Below, in pieces: positions 15,256 to 23,191 of a DNA stretch of 64,000 bases. The notes under the pieces are model-generated. The model made no database searches, had not been told where the DNA came from, and worked only from the letters and a program-made list of their open reading frames with translations. The stretch comes from Pseudomonas aylmerensis (GTDB lineage: Bacteria; Pseudomonadota; Gammaproteobacteria; Pseudomonadales; Pseudomonadaceae). Where the stretch lies: positions 62,001 to 126,000 of the forward strand of contig NZ_MAUE01000003.1 in NCBI RefSeq assembly GCF_001702265.1. Reading direction: 5' to 3'. A program made the translations under genes and the position numbers. How positions within the stretch are numbered: the first letter of the stretch is position 1; each line of letters opens with the position of its first letter.

Positions 15256-16379
15256 TGCAACTGGCTTTTGTTCTGTACAAATACTTCCCCTTCGGCGGCC
15301 TGCAGCGTGACTTCATGCGCATCGCCCTGGAGTGCCAGCAGCGCGGCCATCAGATTCGTGTCTACACGCTGATCTGGGAAGGTGACATCCCGCCGGGCTT
15401 CGAAGTGCTGGTGGCGCCGGTCAAGGCATTCTTCAACCATCGGCGCAACGAAAAACTCAGCGCCTGGATGGCCGAGGACCTGGCCAAGCGCCCGGTCGAC
15501 CGCCTGATCGGATTCAACAAGATGCCTGGCCTGGACGTGTACTACGCCGCCGATGGCTGCTTCGAAGACAAGGCGCAAAACCTGCGCCATTCGCTGTACC
15601 GCAATTTTGGTCGCTATCGCCACTTTGCCGAGTACGAGCGCGCGGTGTTCGCCAAGGATGCCAAGACCGAGATCCTGATGATCTCCGAAGTGCAGCAGCC
15701 GTTGTTCATCAAGCATTACGACACGCCGCTGCAACGCTTTCACCTGCTGCCGCCAGGCATTGCCCAGGACCGTCGCGCGCCGCCGAATGCGGCCGAGATT
15801 CGCCAGGGTTTCCGCCAGGAATTCAACCTGGCCGACGACGATTTGCTGCTGGTGCAAATCGGCTCCGGCTTCAAGACCAAAGGCGTCGATCGCAGCTTGA
15901 AAGCCGTGGCCGCGCTGCCGACGGAACTGAAAAAACGCACGCGCCTGTTTGTAATCGGCCAGGACGACCCCAAGGTATTCCAGCTGCAAAGCGCGACCCT
16001 GGGCCTGGGCGACAATGTGCAGTTCCTCAAGGGCCGCAGTGATATCCCGCGTTTCCTGCTGGGCGCCGATGTGTTGATCCACCCGGCGTACAACGAAAAC
16101 ACCGGCACCGTATTGCTCGAAGCCCTGGTGGCCGGGTTGCCGGTGCTGGTCTCGGCCGTGTGTGGTTACGCCCACTACATCGCCGAAGCCGACAGTGGCC
16201 TGGTGCTGGATGAGCCGTTCGAACAGAGCCAGCTCAACCAGTACCTGGCTCGCATGCTCACCGACACTGCACAGCGCGCGGCCTGGGGCCGCAATGGGTT
16301 GGCCTTCGCCGAGACGGCCGACCTCTACAGCATGCCGCAGCACGCTGCGGATGTGATTCTGGCGGAGCCAAAACGATGA
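15255..16379 (+). CDS. waaG: LPS core glucosyltransferase I
   Basis: A 374-residue GT-B fold (GT4) enzyme. In E. coli WaaG adds the first outer-core glucose; in Pseudomonas the equivalent residue is galactosamine, so the sugar transferred here is inferred from pseudomonad core structure. Marks include the N-terminal FVLYKYFPFGGLQRDF and the E-x7-E donor motif ENTGTVLLE near residue 280. The ATG overlaps the waaC stop and its end overlaps waaP in ATGA. Confidence 0.93.
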   Translation: MQLAFVLYKYFPFGGLQRDFMRIALECQQRGHQIRVYTLIWEGDIPPGFEVLVAPVKAFFNHRRNEKLSAWMAEDLAKRPVDRLIGFNKMPGLDVYYAADGCFEDKAQNLRHSLYRNFGRYRHFAEYERAVFAKDAKTEILMISEVQQPLFIKHYDTPLQRFHLLPPGIAQDRRAPPNAAEIRQGFRQEFNLADDDLLLVQIGSGFKTKGVDRSLKAVAALPTELKKRTRLFVIGQDDPKVFQLQSATLGLGDNVQFLKGRSDIPRFLLGADVLIHPAYNENTGTVLLEALVAGLPVLVSAVCGYAHYIAEADSGLVLDEPFEQSQLNQYLARMLTDTAQRAAWGRNGLAFAETADLYSMPQHAADVILAEPKR

Positions 16380-17182
16380 AGTTGATTCTTGCCGAACCGT
16401 TCAAGACTTTATGGGCCGGGCGCGATGCCTTCGCCGAAGTCGAGCAACTGCAAGGCCAGGTATTCCGTGAACTGGCGGCACGTCGCACCTTGCGCACAGA
16501 GGTGGAGGGCCGTCCGTATTTCGTCAAAATCCACCGGGGTATCGGCTGGGGTGAAATCTTCAAGAACCTGATCACCGCCAAGCTTCCGGTGCTCGGCGCC
16601 GGCCTTGAGTGGGCGGCGATTCATCGCTTGCAGGAACTCGGCGTGCCGACCATGACCGGCGTGGCCTTCGGTGAAAAGGGCAGCAACCCGGCGGACCAGC
16701 ACTCGTTCATCATCACCGAAGAACTGGCGCCGACCCTCAGCCTCGAAGACCTCAGCATCAACTGGGTCGCCGAACCGCCTGCCCCCGCGCTGCGCCATGC
16801 GCTCACACACGAACTGGCACGCATGGTGGGCGACATGCACCGTGGTGGCGTCAATCACCGTGACTGCTACCTCTGCCACTTCTTGCTGGACACTTCCAGG
16901 CCCATCGACGCGAACAACATCAAGCTCTCGGTGATCGACCTGCACCGCGCCCAGTTGCGTGCCCATCTGCCGCTGCGCTGGCGCGACAAGGACTTGTCCG
17001 CGCTGTACTACTCGGCGCTGGACATCGGCCTGACGCGCCGCGACAAACTGCGCTTCCTCAAGGGCTACTTCCGCCAGCCGCTGCGCCAGATCCTGGCGGA
17101 GCAATCGGCATCGTTGAGCCTGATGCAGCGTAAGGCCGACAAGCTGTACGCGCGCAAGCAACGTTATGGGGATGCGATCTGA
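16376..17182 (+). CDS. waaP: LPS core heptose(I) kinase
   Basis: A 268-residue sugar kinase of the eukaryotic-like kinase fold that phosphorylates heptose I. The catalytic loop HRDCYLCHFLL gives Asp163, the same number as the active-site aspartate described for P. aeruginosa WaaP, followed by the metal-binding SVIDLHRAQ. Inner-core phosphorylation is essential in P. aeruginosa, and this gene may likewise be essential. Overlaps waaG by four bases and wapP by one. Confidence 0.95.
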   Translation: MKLILAEPFKTLWAGRDAFAEVEQLQGQVFRELAARRTLRTEVEGRPYFVKIHRGIGWGEIFKNLITAKLPVLGAGLEWAAIHRLQELGVPTMTGVAFGEKGSNPADQHSFIITEELAPTLSLEDLSINWVAEPPAPALRHALTHELARMVGDMHRGGVNHRDCYLCHFLLDTSRPIDANNIKLSVIDLHRAQLRAHLPLRWRDKDLSALYYSALDIGLTRRDKLRFLKGYFRQPLRQILAEQSASLSLMQRKADKLYARKQRYGDAI

Positions 17183-17916
17183 TGGCGGGTTGGAACCTGG
17201 AACCTGCCTACGCCCACCTGGCGGATGATTTTGGAAGCCTCGACGCGGTGTTCGCCCTGCAAGGCGAACGCCTGACCCGCGATCCCTTGTCGGAAGTGAT
17301 CCGCGTGGAGCGCGGCGGGGTCAATTACTACGTCAAGCGCTACACCGGCGCCGGCAAGGGTTTGCGGCGCTACCTGGGCAAGCCGCGCGTGAAGTCCGAA
17401 TGGCAGAACCTCAAGCGCTTCGCCAAGTGGGGCATCCCCACCGCCGACGTGGTCGCCTGGGGCCTCGCGCGCAAGGGGCTGGCCTACGACCGTGGGGCGA
17501 TGATCACCCGCGAATTGCCGAGGACCGAAGACCTCTCGGTGCTGGCCGAGCGTAACGATGCGCGCCTGCGCGACCCCAAATGGGTCGACGCGGTCAGCCG
17601 CCAGCTCGCTGAATACACGCGAACCATGCACGACCATCGGTTTACCCATAACGATTTGAAGTGGCGCAACCTGCTGATCGACGACCAGTCGACCCTGTAC
17701 CTGATCGACTGCCCCAATGGCGATTTCTGGCGCGGCTTCTGGCTCAAGTACCGCATCACCAAGGACCTGGCGTGCCTGGACAAGGTGGCCAAGTATCACC
17801 TGTCAGCCACCCAGCGCCTGCGTTTCTACATGCAGTACCGTCAGCGCCGGCACCTGAGTGCATCGGACAAACAGCGTATTCGCCACGTGGTGAAGTTTTT
17901 CGAGGGACGCGAATGA
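17182..17916 (+). CDS. wapP: LPS core kinase WapP-like
   Basis: A 244-residue InaA/RfaP-type kinase. The catalytic loop THNDLKWRNLL (Asp158) and the metal site YLIDCPNG are intact, so kinase activity is expected, probably on heptose II of the inner core. The ATG overlaps the waaP stop by one base. The P. aeruginosa gene at this position (PA5008) is called wapP; the symbol is by synteny. Confidence 0.85.
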   Translation: MAGWNLEPAYAHLADDFGSLDAVFALQGERLTRDPLSEVIRVERGGVNYYVKRYTGAGKGLRRYLGKPRVKSEWQNLKRFAKWGIPTADVVAWGLARKGLAYDRGAMITRELPRTEDLSVLAERNDARLRDPKWVDAVSRQLAEYTRTMHDHRFTHNDLKWRNLLIDDQSTLYLIDCPNGDFWRGFWLKYRITKDLACLDKVAKYHLSATQRLRFYMQYRQRRHLSASDKQRIRHVVKFFEGRE

Positions 17917-18665
17917 GTGATTTCCTGGCGGCCGAAGACCGCGCCCTGTTGGAGCGCCACGGCCTCGCGACATTCGACGCGCTGTGGGCCAAGCAACTGG
18001 ACGCGGTGGACGAGCCGAACACCAGCCGTGGCGGCTGGAGCAGTGTGTTTCGCCTGGAGCTGGACGGCCACGGCTATTACCTCAAGCGCCAGAGCAACTA
18101 CCTCACGCGCAGCTTGCACCGGCCGTTGGGCGAGCCCAGTTTCTCGCGCGAATTTCGCAATATCAGCCGTTACCGCAAGCTCGGTATCCCGGCGTTGCAG
18201 GCGGCGTTCTATGGCGAGCGCAAGGTCGCCGGCGAACACCGCGCGATGCTGCTGACCCGCGCCCTGGACGGCTGGAATGACCTGGACTCGCTGCTGGAGC
18301 AGTGGGCGCACCTGAGCGACGCCCAGCACCACGCGATCCTGTTGGCCTGCGGCCTGTTGGCGCGCCGGCTGCACAGCGTTGGCCAGGTGCATGGCTGTTT
18401 CTACCCCAAGCATATTTTCCTGCAGGCCACCGGTGACGGTTATGCCGCGCAGTTGATCGATCTGGAGAAAACCCGCCCGCTGCTGTTCGGCTGGCGTGAC
18501 CGGGTCAAGGACCTGGAGCCGTTGTTGCGCCGTGCGCCGCAATGGTCGGATGCGCAGGTGCGCCGTTTGCTGGCGGCCTACCTCGATCAACCTGAGGGCA
18601 GTGCATTGGTCGGCACCTGGCTGCAGCGCCTGACGAAACGGCGTAGCCACAAGGAGAACCGCTGA
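17913..18665 (+). CDS. InaA-family LPS kinase-like protein with altered catalytic loop
   Basis: A 250-residue member of the LPS kinase family, starting MSDFLAAEDRALLERHG at an ATG overlapping the wapP stop (ATGA). A longer frame from 17661 only reads through wapP out of frame. The usual H-x-D catalytic loop is replaced by HGCFYPKHIF (His160, Cys162), so the expected aspartate is missing, while the later metal site LIDLEKTR remains. It may be a non-catalytic partner or use another base. Equivalent to P. aeruginosa PA5007 by position. Confidence 0.8.
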   Translation: MSDFLAAEDRALLERHGLATFDALWAKQLDAVDEPNTSRGGWSSVFRLELDGHGYYLKRQSNYLTRSLHRPLGEPSFSREFRNISRYRKLGIPALQAAFYGERKVAGEHRAMLLTRALDGWNDLDSLLEQWAHLSDAQHHAILLACGLLARRLHSVGQVHGCFYPKHIFLQATGDGYAAQLIDLEKTRPLLFGWRDRVKDLEPLLRRAPQWSDAQVRRLLAAYLDQPEGSALVGTWLQRLTKRRSHKENR

Positions 18666-20101
18666 TGCGTCTGTCCGAGCTGAAAAACGCCGGCCGCACA
18701 CCGAGCCTGCCCCTCACTCTGGATCTTGCCGATGCCGCCGGCCCCGGCCAGTTGCAACTGCTGAGCCTGTTGCGCGTGTTGCCAGGCGAGCGCTACGTGG
18801 GCGCGGCGGTGTGGCGCGGGCGTCCGGTGCTGGCCAAGTTGTTGGTGGGTAGCAAGGCGGCGCGGCATTTTCAGCGTGAGCTGCGCGGCGTGCGGCTGCT
18901 CGCCGAGCAAGGCCTGACCACCCCGTTGCTGCTCGCCGATGGCTTGCAGGAAGGCGAGGGCGGTTGGCTGCTGTTCGAATTTATCGAGGGCGCTGAGAGT
19001 CTGGCTGATGCCTGGCACGCCGTCGAAGGCCTGCCGCCGTTGGCCGACGAGCAGACAGCGGTGCTGGCCGAGGCGCTGGGTGCGGTCGCGCAGATGCACG
19101 CCAAAGGGCTGTGGCAGGAAGACCTGCACCTGGACAACCTGCTGCGCCAGGACGGCAAGCTGTACCTGATCGATGGCGCCGGGATTCGCGTCGAAGAAGC
19201 CGGTAAGCCGCTGTCACGAAACCGTGTGCTGGAAAACCTCGGGGTGTTTTTCGCCCAGTTGCCAAAAAATCTCGAGCCGTTTACCGAAGAACTGCTGGTG
19301 TACTACCTGCTGGGCAACAGCGAGCACGCCCTGCCGCTGGAAGCCTTGGAGAAACAGGTGCGCAAGGTCAGTGCCTGGCGCCTGAAAGACTTTCTGCACA
19401 AGGTCGGCCGCGAATGCACGCTGTTCAGCGTGGTGCGAGGGGCCTTCGCCTTGCGCGCGATTCGTCGCGAGGAAGAGCCGGCGATGCTCTCGGTACTGGA
19501 GCAGGCGGATGCATTGCTCGACCAGGGCCACCTGTACAAGACCGGCGGGGCCGCCAGCGTGGCCAAGGTCGAGGTGGCCGGTCGGCCGCTGGTGATCAAG
19601 CGCTACAACATCAAGGGTTTTGCCCACTGGCTCAAGCGCTTCTGGCGCCCCAGTCGCGCCTGGCATTCCTGGCGCGAAGGCAACCGCCTGGCCTTCCTCG
19701 GCATCGCCACGCCCAAGCCGCTGGCCGTGCTGGAAAAGCGTTTTCTCTGGCTGCGCAGCCGCGCATACCTGGTCACCGAATACCTGCCGGGTCCGGACAT
19801 CATCGAGCGCTTCGCGCCGTACGTTGAAAACGGCGAGGCGCCGGAAAACGAACTGCAGGCGCTGGATCAGCTGTTCGCCGAGCTGATCCGCGAACGCATC
19901 AGCCATGGTGACTTCAAGGGTCATAACCTGTTCTGGGACAAGGACCGCTGGTCGCTGATCGACCTCGACGCCATGTGCCAACACAGCTCAATCGCGAGCT
20001 TCACCCCGGCGTATTCCAGGGACCGCGCGCGGTTCATGCGCAACTGGCCGCAGAGCAGCGCGTTGTACCAACTGATCGATCAGCGACTGCCCAAACTGTA
20101 G
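18665..20101 (+). CDS. wapQ: Tandem two-domain LPS core kinase WapQ-like
   Basis: A 478-residue protein with two kinase-fold halves. The N-terminal one has the catalytic loop QEDLHLDNLL and metal site YLIDGAG (about 155-180). The C-terminal one has SHGDFKGHNLFWDKDRW with SLIDLDAM (about 413-440). Both keep the catalytic aspartate. The symbol follows P. aeruginosa PA5006. It is the last gene of the waaF operon; the ATG overlaps the preceding stop. Confidence 0.8.
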   Translation: MRLSELKNAGRTPSLPLTLDLADAAGPGQLQLLSLLRVLPGERYVGAAVWRGRPVLAKLLVGSKAARHFQRELRGVRLLAEQGLTTPLLLADGLQEGEGGWLLFEFIEGAESLADAWHAVEGLPPLADEQTAVLAEALGAVAQMHAKGLWQEDLHLDNLLRQDGKLYLIDGAGIRVEEAGKPLSRNRVLENLGVFFAQLPKNLEPFTEELLVYYLLGNSEHALPLEALEKQVRKVSAWRLKDFLHKVGRECTLFSVVRGAFALRAIRREEEPAMLSVLEQADALLDQGHLYKTGGAASVAKVEVAGRPLVIKRYNIKGFAHWLKRFWRPSRAWHSWREGNRLAFLGIATPKPLAVLEKRFLWLRSRAYLVTEYLPGPDIIERFAPYVENGEAPENELQALDQLFAELIRERISHGDFKGHNLFWDKDRWSLIDLDAMCQHSSIASFTPAYSRDRARFMRNWPQSSALYQLIDQRLPKL

Positions 20102-20335
20102 GCGCCGGCTTGCCGGCGAGGGCGGCCCGCCAAATCCATGTCGGATGACGGGCACACCGAGCGTAGGGGCAAGAGCGCTTTGGTTGCTTTCGCGCTTCTC
20201 GAAAGTGACCCGCTGCAAGAGCGGCACCCGTAGCCGCCGTTGCCGCAGAAAGGGATAGGTACTCAGTCTGATCCAACATGCTGGTCGACTGTCAGGTCGC
20301 CTTCGCGGGCAAGCCCGCTCCCACATTCGCATGGG
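20102..20335. repeat. REP units and a dispersed intergenic repeat after wapQ
   Basis: A REP-like palindrome GCGCCGGCTTGCCGGCG follows the wapQ stop directly. A second, of the CGCGGGCAAGCCCGCTCCCAC type, lies near 20304-20325. Between them is a sequence with TTTGGTTGCTTTCGCGC and CTCGAAAGTGACCCGC, which resembles a dispersed element common between genes in this group. No gene found. Confidence 0.6.
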
Positions 20336-20381
20336 GGGGCAGATAAAATTCGTTTCAGGCAATTCCGCATTCCAGCAAGCG

Positions 20382-20409
20382 AAAAGCCCCGATGAAACTC
20401 ACCGAGGCT
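20382..20409 (-). terminator. Intrinsic terminator of the candidate small RNA
   Basis: Minus strand: stem AGCCTCG / CGGGGCT (one mismatch, 11-base loop) followed by four T. Confidence 0.55.
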
Positions 20410-20441
20410 AGAGCGCCGACCGGGATCCCCCAGTCCCTTTG
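20382..20441 (-). ncRNA. Candidate small RNA (about 60 nt) with own promoter and terminator
   Basis: On the minus strand a near-consensus promoter (20476-20448) is followed by about 60 bases that end in an intrinsic terminator. The RNA would contain a hairpin GACTGGG-GGAT-CCCGGTC (plus-strand 20416-20433) and then the terminator stem. The longest plausible frame is too short to judge. I do not recognise the RNA family. Confidence 0.45.
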
Positions 20442-20447
20442 CGCCAG

Positions 20448-20476
20448 GTTCTATGCTTGCGATTCCAGCGTGTCAA
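20448..20476 (-). promoter_or_regulatory. Sigma70-type promoter of the candidate small RNA
   Basis: Minus strand: a perfect TTGACA (20476-20471), an exact 17-base spacer and TAGAAC (20453-20448). Confidence 0.55.
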
Positions 20477-20529
20477 CGCAGGCGCTTTAGTCGAAATGCG
20501 CAAGCTGGGGGCGAACACCCCGTGGCAGG

Positions 20530-20545
20530 TGTTGCGTGGGCAACA
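20530..20545. promoter_or_regulatory. Possible enhancer site for a sigma54 activator
   Basis: A perfect inverted repeat TGTTGC-GTGG-GCAACA (TGT-N10-ACA) is centred about 91 bp upstream of the -24 element at 20629. This is the usual form and distance of upstream activating sites for NtrC-family proteins. The activator is not encoded in the window. Confidence 0.5.
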
Positions 20546-20627
20546 GCGATTGGGCAGTTGTGTTCAAGAACGACATCACACTTTCGCTTTGGGTTTTTAT
20601 CTTGCTGATTTAACTCATTAAAAATCC

Positions 20628-20643
20628 TGGCACGGGCTCTGCA
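20628..20643 (+). promoter_or_regulatory. Sigma54 (RpoN) -24/-12 promoter
   Basis: TGGCACGGGCTCTGCA has GG and GC at exact sigma54 spacing and the TGGCACG half is perfect. It lies 45 bp upstream of the binding-protein gene of the sugar ABC transporter. Confidence 0.8.
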
Positions 20644-20687
20644 ATAGCACCTGGTGAACCCTTTCACCGTTTGCAGCGGAGCCCTGT

Positions 20688-21668
20688 ATGCCTTCCAGCC
20701 TTTCCTCGCTTTCCCGTTTAATCTACCTTGGCGCCGTCCTGCTGCTGAGTGGCGTGGCCCATGCTGCAGAAGGTGATGATGCCGTGCCGTCCCTGGCCGG
20801 CAAGCGCATTGCGGTGAGCATGACCGGCACCAGTCACTATTTCGATATCAAGGCGTTCCAGGCGCAGGTCGATGAGATCAAGCGCCTGGGCGGTACACCG
20901 ATCACCCTGGATGCCGGGCGTAACGACAAAAACCTGGTGACGCAGCTGCAGACCGTGGTCACCCAGAAGCCGGACGCGGTGATCCAGACCCTCGGTACCC
21001 TCAGCGTGATCGACCCCTGGCTCAAGCGCATCAGCAAGGCCGGCATCCCGCTGTTCACCATCGATGCGCCCTCGCAATACAGCCTCAACAACACCACCTC
21101 GGACAACGTCGCCACCGGCAAGGCGCTGGCCGATCAGTTGATCAAGGACGCTGGCGGCAAGGGCAAGATCCTGGTGTTCAATGGTTTCTACGGCGTGCCG
21201 GTGTGCGCGATCCGTTATGACCAGTTGAAGCTGGCGCTCAAGGATTACCCACAGCTGGAGATCATCCAGCCGGAACTGCGCGATGTGATCCCCAATACCG
21301 TGCAGGACGCCTATTCCCAAGTGTCGGCACTGCTCAACAAATACCCGGCGGGCAGCGTCTCGGCGATCTGGTCGGCGTGGGACATCCCGCAACTGGGCGC
21401 GAGCAAGGCATTGATCGATGCCAAGCGCACCGAGATCAAGACCTACGGCGTCGACGGCACCCCCGAAGTGCTGGCGCTGCTCGGCCAGGCGAACTCGCCG
21501 GTGGGCGCGGTGGTGGCGCAGCAGCCGGCGCTGATCGGCAAGACCGCCGTGCAGAACGTGGCGCGTTACCTGGCCGGCCAACGTGACCTGCCCAAGGAAA
21601 CCCATGTGCCCACGCTGCTGACCACCGCCGCCAACCTGGCGCAGGTCCAGCAATTGCGGGGTGACTGA
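20688..21668 (+). CDS. Periplasmic sugar-binding protein of an RbsB-type ABC transporter
   Basis: A 326-residue secreted binding protein. The signal peptide runs to about residue 26 (LLLSGVAHA followed by AEG). The mature part has the type I periplasmic-binding fold of ribose/galactose binders (KRIAVSMTGTSHYF, TTSDNVATGKALADQL, YGVDGTPEVLALL). It captures a sugar or related small molecule for the ATPase and permeases that follow; the ligand cannot be read from sequence. GGAG lies seven bases before the ATG. First gene of a four-gene operon with a sigma54 promoter. Confidence 0.88.
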   Translation: MPSSLSSLSRLIYLGAVLLLSGVAHAAEGDDAVPSLAGKRIAVSMTGTSHYFDIKAFQAQVDEIKRLGGTPITLDAGRNDKNLVTQLQTVVTQKPDAVIQTLGTLSVIDPWLKRISKAGIPLFTIDAPSQYSLNNTTSDNVATGKALADQLIKDAGGKGKILVFNGFYGVPVCAIRYDQLKLALKDYPQLEIIQPELRDVIPNTVQDAYSQVSALLNKYPAGSVSAIWSAWDIPQLGASKALIDAKRTEIKTYGVDGTPEVLALLGQANSPVGAVVAQQPALIGKTAVQNVARYLAGQRDLPKETHVPTLLTTAANLAQVQQLRGD

Positions 21669-23191
21669 TGGCGGCATTGCACCTGCAGCACTTGCGCAAA
21701 CGCTTCGGTGCCACCCAGGCGCTGGATGATGCGAGCCTGAAGGTCGAGCGTGGCAGCATTCACGGGCTGGTGGGCGAGAACGGCGCGGGCAAGTCGACCT
21801 TGATCAAGATCCTTGCCGGCCTTCACAAGGCTGATGCGGGACAGATCAGTATCGACGGCCAATCCTATGCCTCCTTGTCGCCGCGCCAGGTGGATGCGCT
21901 GGGCGTGCAGTTCATCCATCAGGAGCGCCTGCTGCCGGCCAGTTTCACTGTCGGCGAGGCGCTGTTTTTCGGCCATGAATTGCGCCGCGGGCCGTTCGTG
22001 GATCGGCGCCGACAGCAGCGTGAGGCCGAACGCTTGCTGGCCGAATATTTTGATCTGCAACTGCCGGCCGGCGCCTTGGTCGGCGAACTGAACAGCGCCG
22101 AGCGCCAAGTGCTGCAAATTACCCGGGCGTTGATCCGCCAGCCGAAAATCCTCGTATTCGACGAGCCCAGCGTGGCGTTGGTCAAGCGTGAAGTCGACCA
22201 GTTGCTGCGCATCGTCAAGCGTCTGCGTGACCAGGGGTTGTCGATTCTGTACATCTCCCATTACCTGCAGGAAATCGACAGCCTGTGCGATGAAGTCACC
22301 GTGTTGCGCAATGGCCGCGACGTGGCGGTGGTGCAGCCACGACACACCTCCAGCGCCGAGATTGCGCGGCTGATGGTCAACCGCGAGGTGCAGGAGATGT
22401 ACCCCAAGGCCAAGGTCGAATTGGGCCCGCCGTTGTTGCAGGTGCGCGGGCTGAGCCTGGCGCGGCGTTATCGGCAGATTGACCTGCAGGTGCGCCGCGG
22501 AGAAATCCTCGGGCTGACCGGGCTGGTCGGCTCAGGTGCCAAAGAGTTGTTCAAGACCTTGTTCGGCGTGGAGCGCGCCGACAGCGGCAGCGTGCACCTG
22601 GACGGGCGCCTGTTGCGCCTGCGCTCGCCGGGCCAGGCGATTGCAGCGGGCATCGCCCTGGTGCCGGAAGAGCGGCGGAGCCAGGGCATTTCGCCGCTGC
22701 TGTCGGTGCTGGAAAACCTCACGCTGGCGGGGCTGGGAAGGTTCAGTCGCTGGGGGCTGTTGAGTCGGCACCAGGAGCACGCGGAGAGCGTGCGCTTGAT
22801 CGATGAACTGGCGATCAAGGCGCCCGGCCCACACGCGGCGGTCAGCCAACTGAGCGGCGGCAACCAGCAAAAAGTCGCGTTGGGTAAATGGCTGAGTCGG
22901 CGCTCGGCCGTGTACCTGCTGGATGAGCCCTGCGTGGGTGTGGATGTGGGCGCCAAAGTGGAGATCTATCGCTTGATCGGACGTCTGGTGGAAGCGGGCG
23001 CGGCGGTGCTGGTGCTGTCTTCGGACTTGCCGGAATTGCTCGGTATCAGTGATCGGATTGTGGTGCTGCATCGCGGTGAGATCGCCGGTGAATTCCATGC
23101 CGGCGAGGCTGACAGCGATCAGTTGCTGGCCTGTGCGACGGGGGCCGTGCCCGCTGCAGCGCTGCCGGCGCGGGAGGTCGAACATGCTTGA
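21668..23191 (+). CDS. Sugar ABC transporter ATP-binding protein (RbsA/MglA type)
   Basis: A 507-residue fused double ATPase. Domain 1 has Walker A GENGAGKST (about 37-45), a Walker B ending in FDEPS and an H-loop YISHY; its signature is atypical (NSAERQVLQITRAL). Domain 2 has the degenerate Walker A usual in this family (GLVGSGAKELFKT), the signature LSGGNQQKVALGKWL and LLDEPCVGVDVG. It energises uptake with the two permeases downstream. The ATG overlaps the binding-protein stop. Confidence 0.93.
   Translation: MAALHLQHLRKRFGATQALDDASLKVERGSIHGLVGENGAGKSTLIKILAGLHKADAGQISIDGQSYASLSPRQVDALGVQFIHQERLLPASFTVGEALFFGHELRRGPFVDRRRQQREAERLLAEYFDLQLPAGALVGELNSAERQVLQITRALIRQPKILVFDEPSVALVKREVDQLLRIVKRLRDQGLSILYISHYLQEIDSLCDEVTVLRNGRDVAVVQPRHTSSAEIARLMVNREVQEMYPKAKVELGPPLLQVRGLSLARRYRQIDLQVRRGEILGLTGLVGSGAKELFKTLFGVERADSGSVHLDGRLLRLRSPGQAIAAGIALVPEERRSQGISPLLSVLENLTLAGLGRFSRWGLLSRHQEHAESVRLIDELAIKAPGPHAAVSQLSGGNQQKVALGKWLSRRSAVYLLDEPCVGVDVGAKVEIYRLIGRLVEAGAAVLVLSSDLPELLGISDRIVVLHRGEIAGEFHAGEADSDQLLACATGAVPAAALPAREVEHA

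Noticed and set aside
17661..18665. A longer version of the kinase-like gene that starts inside wapP
   Set aside because: The extra 84 residues are out-of-frame wapP sequence; the ATG at 17913 overlaps the wapP stop in the usual operon manner.
20439..20667. Short reading frames on both strands around the sigma54 promoter
   Set aside because: They overlap the promoter elements and the small-RNA promoter, have no family features and biased composition.
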